Shown here piece after piece: positions 57,825 through 64,000 of a DNA stretch of 64,000 nucleotides. The position numbers and the translations under genes were made by a program. The notes beneath the pieces were generated by a model that saw only the letters and a program-made list of their open reading frames with translations, had not been told where the DNA came from and made no database searches. The number at the start of each line of letters is the position of its first letter. Within the stretch, counting starts at the first letter, position 1. The DNA comes from Halomonas ventosae (GTDB taxonomy: Bacteria > Pseudomonadota > Gammaproteobacteria > Pseudomonadales > Halomonadaceae), in NCBI RefSeq assembly GCF_004361885.1, contig NZ_SNWH01000011.1, positions 1 through 64,000 of the forward strand, in the 5' to 3' direction.

Positions 57825-60434
57825 ATGAAAAGCGCAGACATCAGACAGGCCTTTCTGAGTTACTTCGAGGCGCACGGCCATACCGTCGTGCCCTCCAGCT
57901 CACTGGTTCCCGGCAACGACCCGACTCTGCTGTTCACCAATGCCGGCATGGTGCCGTTCAAGGAGGTTTTCCTGGGGCGCGACCCTCGCCCCTACGTGCG
58001 CGCGGCCTCGGCCCAGCGCTGCGTGCGTGCCGGCGGCAAGCACAACGACCTCGACAACGTCGGCTATACTGCCCGCCACCATACCTTCTTCGAGATGCTG
58101 GGCAACTTCAGCTTCGGCGACTACTTCAAGCGCGAGGCCATCCACTTTGCCTGGGAGTTTCTGACCCAGACTCTGGGGTTGGCGAAGGAGAAGCTGTGGG
58201 TCACCGTGCATGTCAGCGACGACGAGGCCGAACGCATCTGGAAGCACGAGGTGGGCATCGACCCCGAGCGCTTCTCGAAGCTCGACGAAGACAACTTCTG
58301 GCAGATGGGTGACACCGGCCCCTGCGGCCCCAGCTCCGAGATCTTCTACGACCATGGCCCCGAGGTCTGGGGCGGACCGCCCGGCAGCCCCGAGGAGGAC
58401 GGCGACCGCTACATCGAGATCTGGAACCTGGTATTCATGCAGTTCGATCGCGACGCCGAGGGCACCATGAACCCCCTACCCAAGCCCTCCATCGACACCG
58501 GCATGGGCCTGGAGCGCATCGCCGCGGTGATGCAGGGCGTGCACTCCAACTACGAGATCGACCTGTTCCAGAGCCTGCTGGCCTCGGCGGCACTCCACAC
58601 CGGCCACGCCGACACCCGCAATCCCTCGTTGCGAGTCATCGCCGACCATATCCGCTCGTGTGCCTTCCTGATCGCCGATGGTGTGCTGCCTTCCAACGAG
58701 GGGCGTGGCTATGTGCTACGCCGAATCATTCGCCGTGCCATTCGCCACGGCCACAAGCTGGGCGCCCAGGGCCACTTCTTCCACAAGCTGGTGGGCGCGC
58801 TGGACGTGGAAATGGGCGACGCCTATCCGGAGCTGCGCGAGGCGCGCCACCAGATCGAGCGTGTGCTGCTCAAGGAGGAGGAGCAGTTCGCCCGCACCCT
58901 GGAGCATGGCATGGGCCTGCTCGAGGAGGCGCTGGTGGGTCTCGAGGGCGAGGTGCTGCCCGGCGAGACGGTGTTCAAGCTCTACGACACCTACGGCTTC
59001 CCCTATGATCTGACCGCCGATGTCTGCCGCGAGCGTGGCGTGACCCTCGACGAGGTCGGCTTCGAGCGTGCGCTGGCGGCCCAGCGCGAACGCGCCCGGG
59101 CGGCCAGCCAGTTCGGCGCCGACTACGGCACCGAACTGGAGCTGGAGGGTGAGACCGCCTTTACCGGCTACGAGCGCCTCGAGGATCGCGCCATCGTTAC
59201 CGCCCTGGCGGATCGGCAGGGCAACCCCCAGAGGCACCTTGTCCCCGAGCTGAAGGCGGTCGTCGTGCTCGACCGCACGCCCTTCTATGGCGAGTCGGGG
59301 GGCCAGGTGGGCGATACCGGCTACTTATACCTCGAAGATGGCGGCCGCTTCCTGGTCGAGGATACTCAGAAACAGGGCGGCCACCACCTGCACCACGGCG
59401 TACTGCTCGAGGGAGAACTGACGGTCGGCAGCGAGGTGCGCCCCGAGGTTGATGCCAAGCTGCGCGCCGCCATCATGCGCAATCACTCTGCCACCCACCT
59501 GATGCACAAGGCGCTGCGTCTGGTGCTCGGCGAGCATGTGGCGCAAAAGGGTTCGCTGGTCACGCCCGAGCGGCTGCGCTTCGACTTCAGCCACTTCGAG
59601 CCGATGAGCGATGCACAACTGGCCGAGGTGGAGCGCCTGGTCAACGAGCAGATACTCGCCAACGCCCCGACCCGGATCGAGCAGATGACCCTTGATGAGG
59701 CTAAGGCCAAGGGTGCCGCGGCGCTGTTCGAGGCCAAGTACGCCGATAACGTGCGTGTGCTGACCATTGGCGCCGACGATTTCTCCATCGAGCTGTGCGG
59801 CGGCACTCATGTGACGCGTAGCGGCGACATCGGCTGCTTTCATATCGTCAGCGAGCAGGGTACCGCTTCCGGGGTGCGCCGCATCGAAGCGATCACCGGT
59901 GAGCAGGCGCTGGCCTGGTTTCGCGATCAGGAGGCGCGCCTCAATCGCATCGGCGAACGCCTCAAGGCCACGCCGGAGCAGGTCGAGGAGCGCATCGAGT
60001 CGCTGCTCGAGCGCAATCGTCGCCTGGAGAAGGAGCTCGAACGCCTCAAGGCCAAGCTGGCAAGCGCTGCGGGCAACGACATGGTCAACGAGGCCCGCGA
60101 GGTGAAGGGTGTCAAGGTGCTCTCCAAGCGTCTCGACGGCGTGGCTGGCAAGGAGCTGCGTGGCATGCTCGATCAGCTCAAGAACAAGCTGGGTTCCGGC
60201 ATCGTGGTACTGGGCGTGGGCGACGCCGAGGCCGGCAAGGTGAGCCTGATCGCCGGCGTCACCGATGACCTGACCGGCCGGGTCAAGGCTGGCGAGCTGG
60301 TCAATCACGTGGCGGCCCAAGTCGGTGGCAAGGGGGGTGGCCGGCCCGACATGGCCCAAGCCGGCGGCAGCGATGTCACGGCGCTGCCCGGGGCGCTTGC
60401 CAGCGTGCCGGCCTGGGTCGAGCAGCGGTTATAG
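57825..60434 (+). CDS. alaS: Alanyl-tRNA synthetase
   Basis: AlaRS of 869 residues. The class II catalytic core has [15 protein letters not shown] and [15 protein letters not shown]. The editing domain carries the zinc-type motif [12 protein letters not shown] and CGGTH. The C-Ala dimerisation domain follows a coiled-coil around residues 700-760. The ATG at 57825 starts [19 protein letters not shown], as in the family; the frame is open upstream to 57762. A perfect -10 hexamer TATAAT lies at 57691-57696, but its -35 is unclear. Confidence 0.98.
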   Translation: MKSADIRQAFLSYFEAHGHTVVPSSSLVPGNDPTLLFTNAGMVPFKEVFLGRDPRPYVRAASAQRCVRAGGKHNDLDNVGYTARHHTFFEMLGNFSFGDYFKREAIHFAWEFLTQTLGLAKEKLWVTVHVSDDEAERIWKHEVGIDPERFSKLDEDNFWQMGDTGPCGPSSEIFYDHGPEVWGGPPGSPEEDGDRYIEIWNLVFMQFDRDAEGTMNPLPKPSIDTGMGLERIAAVMQGVHSNYEIDLFQSLLASAALHTGHADTRNPSLRVIADHIRSCAFLIADGVLPSNEGRGYVLRRIIRRAIRHGHKLGAQGHFFHKLVGALDVEMGDAYPELREARHQIERVLLKEEEQFARTLEHGMGLLEEALVGLEGEVLPGETVFKLYDTYGFPYDLTADVCRERGVTLDEVGFERALAAQRERARAASQFGADYGTELELEGETAFTGYERLEDRAIVTALADRQGNPQRHLVPELKAVVVLDRTPFYGESGGQVGDTGYLYLEDGGRFLVEDTQKQGGHHLHHGVLLEGELTVGSEVRPEVDAKLRAAIMRNHSATHLMHKALRLVLGEHVAQKGSLVTPERLRFDFSHFEPMSDAQLAEVERLVNEQILANAPTRIEQMTLDEAKAKGAAALFEAKYADNVRVLTIGADDFSIELCGGTHVTRSGDIGCFHIVSEQGTASGVRRIEAITGEQALAWFRDQEARLNRIGERLKATPEQVEERIESLLERNRRLEKELERLKAKLASAAGNDMVNEAREVKGVKVLSKRLDGVAGKELRGMLDQLKNKLGSGIVVLGVGDAEAGKVSLIAGVTDDLTGRVKAGELVNHVAAQVGGKGGGRPDMAQAGGSDVTALPGALASVPAWVEQRL

Positions 60435-60544
60435 CAGGTTCTCGATGGGCTCGGCGGCAGCGATGCTTCGGGTCGCATATCTGATTGTTCACCTTTCACT
60501 CATCCGGGTGCGGCGCGCACTCGACGCACGAGGGAAATCGGTAT

Positions 60545-61795
60545 ATGGCTCTATACGTACAGAAATTCGGTGGCACCTCGGTGGGTTCCGTGGAGCGCAT
60601 CAAGGCGGTGGCCGAGAAGGTCAAGGGCTTTCGCGATGCTGGCCACCAGGTCGTCGTCGTGGTCTCCGCGATGAGCGGCGAGACCAACCGCCTGATCGGC
60701 ATGGCCAACGAGATCAACGACGAGCCGACGCCACGCGAAATGGACATGCTGGTCTCCACTGGCGAGCAGGTAACCATCTCGCTACTGGCCATGGCGCTAC
60801 ACAAGCTGGGCGTCCCAGCGACTTCCTATACCGGCTCCCAGGTAGGCATCCAGACCGATAGTGCCTATACCAAGGCGCGCATCCAGCGCATCGAGACCGA
60901 TGAGCTGCAGGCCGACCTGGACGAAGGCCAGGTAGTGGTGGTCGCCGGCTTCCAGGGCGTCGACGAGGAAGGCAACATCACCACCCTTGGCCGCGGCGGT
61001 TCCGATACCACCGGCGTGGCGCTGGCGGCGGCCCTGAAGGCCGACGAGTGTCAGATCTATACCGACGTCGACGGCGTCTATACCACCGACCCACGAGTCT
61101 GTTCCAGGGCGCAGCGCCTCGACACCATCACCGTGGAGGAGATGCTGGAGCTGGCGAGTCTCGGTTCCAAGGTGCTGCAGATCCGCGCCGTCGAATTTGC
61201 CGGCAAGTACAATGTCCCGCTGCGCGTGCTGTCCAGCTTCGAGGATGGCCCCGGCACTCTGATCGTTGCAGACTCCGACCAAGACGAGGATTCCATGGAA
61301 GAACCACTGATCTCCGGCATCGCCTTCACCGCCAATGAAGCCAAGCTGACCCTGCTCAATACCCCCGACGTGCCGGGTGTGGCCTCGCGTATCCTGGGGC
61401 CGATCGCCGATGCCAACATCGAGATCGACATGATCGTCCAGAACGTCGCCCCGGCCGGTGATTACACCGACTTCACCTTCACGGTGGCCAAAGGCGACTA
61501 TAAGCAGACCATGAAGATCCTCCAGGAGCAGGTCATCCCTGACCTGGGCGGCGGTGAACTGCTTGGTGACGACAACATCGCCAAGGTCTCGCTGGTGGGC
61601 GTGGGCATGCGCTCCCATGCGGGCGTGGCTGCAAAGTTCTTCCGCGTGCTGGCCGACGAGAACATCAACATTCGCATGGTCTCCACCTCCGAGATCAAGA
61701 TCTCCGTGGTGATCGACGAGAAGCATATGGAGCTGGCGGTCAAGGCTCTGCACAAGGCTTTCGGTCTCGACAAGAGCGATATCGAGCCCGAATAA
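60545..61795 (+). CDS. lysC: Aspartate kinase
   Basis: An aspartokinase of 416 residues, the single-function type. The kinase domain starts [23 protein letters not shown] and includes [34 protein letters not shown]. Two C-terminal ACT domains (from about residue 265, [36 protein letters not shown]) bind lysine or threonine for feedback control. It opens synthesis of lysine, threonine, methionine and, in halophiles, ectoine, by phosphorylating aspartate. It lies between alaS and csrA as in pseudomonads. Confidence 0.96.
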   Translation: MALYVQKFGGTSVGSVERIKAVAEKVKGFRDAGHQVVVVVSAMSGETNRLIGMANEINDEPTPREMDMLVSTGEQVTISLLAMALHKLGVPATSYTGSQVGIQTDSAYTKARIQRIETDELQADLDEGQVVVVAGFQGVDEEGNITTLGRGGSDTTGVALAAALKADECQIYTDVDGVYTTDPRVCSRAQRLDTITVEEMLELASLGSKVLQIRAVEFAGKYNVPLRVLSSFEDGPGTLIVADSDQDEDSMEEPLISGIAFTANEAKLTLLNTPDVPGVASRILGPIADANIEIDMIVQNVAPAGDYTDFTFTVAKGDYKQTMKILQEQVIPDLGGGELLGDDNIAKVSLVGVGMRSHAGVAAKFFRVLADENINIRMVSTSEIKISVVIDEKHMELAVKALHKAFGLDKSDIEPE

Positions 61796-61828
61796 GTCTC
61801 CCTTGGGGCGATCACCTTCTACGCTACT

Positions 61829-61867
61829 AAGGAAGAGGCCGTGATAGCCGTACCACGGGGCTTCCTT
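61829..61867 (+). terminator. Stem-loop after lysC, possible terminator
   Basis: AAGGAAG (61829-61835) pairs with CTTCCTT (61861-61867), with an inner CCGTG/CACGG helix. The T-run is short, so termination may be partial and csrA could be co-transcribed. Confidence 0.45.
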
Positions 61868-61992
61868 TCAACGTGGTAGGGGTGTCTCATGGCCGTGCCA
61901 TTGGTCAGGGACGACGACTTGGCGCACAATGTCGGTTCGTCGTGCCTGCCGGCGAGCATCCCGCAGCCAAAAGTCTGAGAAGGAGATCAGTC

Positions 61993-62193
61993 ATGCTCAT
62001 CCTGACCCGCCGTGTCGGCGAAACCCTGATGATCGGTGATGACATCACCGTGACCGTCCTTGGTGTCAAGGGCAACCAGGTTCGCATTGGCGTCAATGCC
62101 CCCAAGGATGTCGCCGTGCATCGCGAAGAGATCTACCAGCGCATTCAGCGTGAGAAGTCCGAGTCCGGTCTCCAGGGCGATGACGAGGGATGA
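61993..62193 (+). CDS. csrA: Carbon storage regulator CsrA (RsmA)
   Basis: CsrA of 66 residues: [34 protein letters not shown], then [16 protein letters not shown] with the RNA-contact HREEIY. The dimer binds GGA motifs in hairpin loops near ribosome sites and represses or stabilises mRNAs. The start has AAGGAG at 61980-61985; this GGA may itself allow CsrA feedback. The order lysC-csrA-tRNA-Ser-tRNA-Arg is widely conserved. Its likely antagonist RNA is encoded at 52000-52178. Confidence 0.97.
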   Translation: MLILTRRVGETLMIGDDITVTVLGVKGNQVRIGVNAPKDVAVHREEIYQRIQREKSESGLQGDDEG

Positions 62194-62248
62194 CGATCTC
62201 AACGGCAAGCGCGCTGCGCGGGTCATGCGAAAAAGCGGTCGGGGTTGC

Positions 62249-62277
62249 TGGACAATGGTCTTCTAAAACGGTAGGAT
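62249..62277 (+). promoter_or_regulatory. Possible promoter of tRNA-Ser
   Basis: -35 TGGACA (62249-62254), 17-nt spacer, -10 TAGGAT (62272-62277), 18 bp before the tRNA. Confidence 0.4.
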
Positions 62278-62295
62278 GCGCACCGTGTCGATGAG

Positions 62296-62390
<95 letters not shown>

Positions 62391-62409
62391 GTCGTCACGC
62401 TAAGGTCCA

Positions 62410-62486
62410 GCGCCCGTAGCTCAGCTGGATAGAGTACCTGACTACGAATCAGGTGGTCGGAGGTTCGAATCCTCCCGGGCGCGCCA
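62410..62486 (+). tRNA. tRNA-Arg (anticodon ACG), copy 1
   Basis: A 77-nt cloverleaf with acceptor GCGCCCG/CGGGCGC, discriminator G, encoded CCA and anticodon loop CTACGAA (ACG, read as ICG). Confidence 0.95.
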
Positions 62487-62557
62487 TCTTCACCCGGCAT
62501 GTGGTCGGCCCCTTGCCGATCGGTTGATCCCCGCAACGTACCTGCTTGTTGCCTTAC

Positions 62558-62634
62558 GCGCCCGTAGCTCAGCTGGATAGAGTACCTGACTACGAATCAG
62601 GTGGTCGGAGGTTCGAATCCTCCCGGGCGCGCCA
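62558..62634 (+). tRNA. tRNA-Arg (anticodon ACG), copy 2
   Basis: A 77-nt gene identical in sequence to copy 1, 71 bp downstream. Confidence 0.95.
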
Positions 62635-62640
62635 GATATC

Positions 62641-62675
62641 GACCCGTCCTCTCTGTGAGGGCGGGTCTTCTCTAT
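62641..62675 (+). terminator. Intrinsic terminator of the tRNA-Ser/Arg cluster
   Basis: An 11-bp stem with one T-G pair (62641-62651, 62657-62667), loop TCTGT, followed by TTCTCTAT. Confidence 0.75.
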
Positions 62676-62771
62676 ATTCCGCCGCTGTGGCGAGGTTTTC
62701 TCTCTTGTGTCAGGCCCGGTGGTCTGCTACCCGGGTCGGCGTTCCACGGGCGCCGGCCCCGGCGATCGTTT

Positions 62772-62808
62772 GAGGCGCCGTCGCCATGCGAGGGGCGCCT
62801 CTTTTTTT
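62772..62808 (+). terminator. Second intrinsic terminator downstream of the tRNA cluster
   Basis: A perfect 8-bp stem GAGGCGCC/GGCGCCTC (62772-62779, 62794-62801), 14-nt loop, then seven T. No gene lies between it and the tRNA terminator 100 bp upstream on this strand. Confidence 0.8.
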
Positions 62809-62838
62809 GGTGCGCCTATTGTCTGGCGATGGCTGCCG

Positions 62839-63891
62839 TTAGGCTGTCTTGACTCGCGGGTCATCGTGAACACAGGAAGGAAGGCGGTTGATGGTAGTGG
62901 TCGGGGTTTGGAGGCCGATCAATAGGGCGTCGAGCTCGCGCAGACGCTTCACGGCCTGGAACCGGTAGGCTGCCTCGGGGTCGCGCTGGCGCATGTGGCT
63001 GAGCCACTGTTTGATGAGCGCAGTAACGGTACGCGTCGGAAGTGTGCTACGCTGCAGCGCAGCAAAGTCAGCAAGGATTCGTGCCCGGGCCTCCCAGGGC
63101 GTATCGGGTAAGCGCTCACCAGTCATCTGCCAGTGGCGGATGCGCGCCGCGAGCCAGGGGTCCGCCAGGGCGCCGCGACCGAGCATCACGTCGCGACACC
63201 CGGAGAGGGTGCGGGCCTTCCAGTAGTCCTCCAGGGTCCAGATCTCGCCGTTGGCGACCACTGGGATGGAGAGGCGCTGGTGGATGCGGCCGATCCACTC
63301 CCAGTGGGCCGGTGGGCGGTAGCCCTCTTCCCGGGTGCGGCCATGCACCACCAGGTGGCGGGCACCCCCTGTCTGGGCAGCGCGCCCGCAGGCCAGTGCC
63401 AGGCGTCGATCGGCGAAGCCCAGGCGGATCTTGGCGGTCACCGGAATGCGGTGTCCTACCGCCTCATGCACGGTCGCGACCACGGCATGCACGCGCCGCG
63501 GGTCGCGCAGCAGCGAGGCGCCGCCGTCGTGGCGATTGACCAGCTTGGCCGGGCAGCCGAAGTTGAGGTCGACACCGGTGGCGCCTAGGCGCAGTGCCTG
63601 GGCGGCGTTGGCCGCCAGGGCCTCGGGATCGGAGCCGAGCAGTTGCAGCTGGACCGGTACGCCGGCCGGAGTCGTCATGCGAGCGCCCTGGAGTTCGGGG
63701 CAGTGCTTGTGGAAGACGCGCGGTGGCAGTCGGGCATCTACCACGCGGACGAACTCGGTGACCGCCCAGTCGAAGCCCGGCTGCCGGGTCAGCAGGTCCC
63801 GGGTGTGAGCGTCGATAACGCCCTCCATGGGGGCCAGGCCGACCCTGCCCGGTACATCTTGTAGTAAATTAACAACGCCGACTTCCACCAC
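62839..63891 (-). CDS. dusC: tRNA-dihydrouridine synthase (DusC-like)
   Basis: An FMN-dependent dihydrouridine synthase of about 350 residues. GLAPMEGVIDAHTRDLL at the N-terminus (APMEGV as in DusC), VDLNFGCPAKLVNRHDGGASLLRDP with the catalytic cysteine, VTAKIRLGF, LVVHGRTREEGYRPPAHWEWI and VVANGEIWTLED define the fold. It reduces uridine in the tRNA D loop, probably U16. The start is uncertain: the GTG at 63891 lacks a good ribosome site and gives about 15 residues before the usual N-terminus. It is convergent to the tRNA cluster. Confidence 0.92.
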   Translation of the reverse strand: MVEVGVVNLLQDVPGRVGLAPMEGVIDAHTRDLLTRQPGFDWAVTEFVRVVDARLPPRVFHKHCPELQGARMTTPAGVPVQLQLLGSDPEALAANAAQALRLGATGVDLNFGCPAKLVNRHDGGASLLRDPRRVHAVVATVHEAVGHRIPVTAKIRLGFADRRLALACGRAAQTGGARHLVVHGRTREEGYRPPAHWEWIGRIHQRLSIPVVANGEIWTLEDYWKARTLSGCRDVMLGRGALADPWLAARIRHWQMTGERLPDTPWEARARILADFAALQRSTLPTRTVTALIKQWLSHMRQRDPEAAYRFQAVKRLRELDALLIGLQTPTTTINRLPSCVHDDPRVKTA

Positions 63892-63987
63892 AGCACCATT
63901 GCAATCTGATCAGAGTGTGGCAGGTTATAGCATCGAAAATTTTGCGCAAGCCGCCATGTCTCGCACCGTTGAGGCGCATGGAGGTAC

Positions 63988-64000
63988 ATGTTCAACAGGA
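63988..64000 (+). CDS. Start of a gene running off the right edge
   Basis: GGAGG at 63980-63984 lies 3 nt before ATG 63988, followed by TTC AAC AGG (MFNR). Only four codons are visible, so the product cannot be named. It diverges from the dusC-like gene. Confidence 0.35.

Overview
This 64-kb window is chromosomal DNA of a high-GC gammaproteobacterium, most likely a Halomonas-type organism (Halomonadaceae/Oceanospirillales). Three things point there: Pseudomonas-like gene orders (ferredoxin fdxA - mutS - pncC - recA - recX - alaS - lysC - csrA - tRNA-Ser - tRNA-Arg; pyrG - kdsA - eno; rimB - rimK), a choline-to-glycine-betaine osmoprotectant locus (betI-betB-betA with a divergent ChoX-type binding protein), and a PutP proline symporter. 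Genes are densely packed and mostly core. I see no prophage, CRISPR array or toxin-antitoxin module. The only mobile DNA is the 3' end of an IS1595/ISXO2-like transposase at the left edge.

Layout. 1-0.3 kb: truncated IS. 0.4-6.6 kb: SUF Fe-S cluster operon (Rrf2 regulator, sufB, C, D, S, T) behind a promoter that overlaps an Isc-type operator. 6.6-11.7 kb: SanA/YdcF-like protein, a helical hypothetical, rimK and its partner protease, DUF3549, YqcC, OmpW. 11.9-13.4 kb: putP. 13.7-15.0 kb: small membrane protein, tRNA-Gly, an orphan intrinsic terminator marking a possible small RNA, CBS-domain protein. 15.3-16.8 kb: Pmp3-tailed membrane protein and EamA transporter. 16.9-19.5 kb: a two-gene unit (PIG-L deacetylase, glycosyltransferase 4) that looks compositionally different from its surroundings. 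19.6-25.8 kb: nadK, metallophosphoesterase, GlpG-like rhomboid, YeaC, DUF2797, zinc alcohol dehydrogenase, and a radical SAM protein with a LexA-like box. 25.9-30.8 kb: cobalamin riboswitch and B12 uptake operon (btuB, F, C, D). 30.8-38 kb: glycerophosphodiesterase, hypothetical, quinone oxidoreductase, class III aminotransferase, carboxymuconolactone-decarboxylase-like protein, FadE. 38-43 kb: choline/betaine locus. 43.1-43.7 kb: tRNA-Met and three tRNA-Asn. 43.9-47.4 kb: tail-specific protease and M18 aminopeptidase. 47.6-51.8 kb: second tRNA-Met, pyrG, kdsA, eno. 51.8-52.2 kb: a GGA-rich small RNA. 52.3-62.2 kb: fdxA, mutS, pncC, recA, recX, alaS, lysC, csrA. 62.3-63.9 kb: tRNA-Ser, two tRNA-Arg and a dusC-like gene.

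The most interesting element is between eno and fdxA. A non-coding stretch of about 177 nt carries eleven GGA motifs, several in hairpin loops, and ends in an intrinsic terminator. About 190 bp upstream of its predicted start is an 18-bp palindrome with the architecture of a GacA/UvrY activator site. It fits a CsrB/RsmZ-family RNA that would sequester CsrA, whose gene lies 10 kb downstream. As I recall, rsmZ also adjoins fdxA in Pseudomonas aeruginosa.
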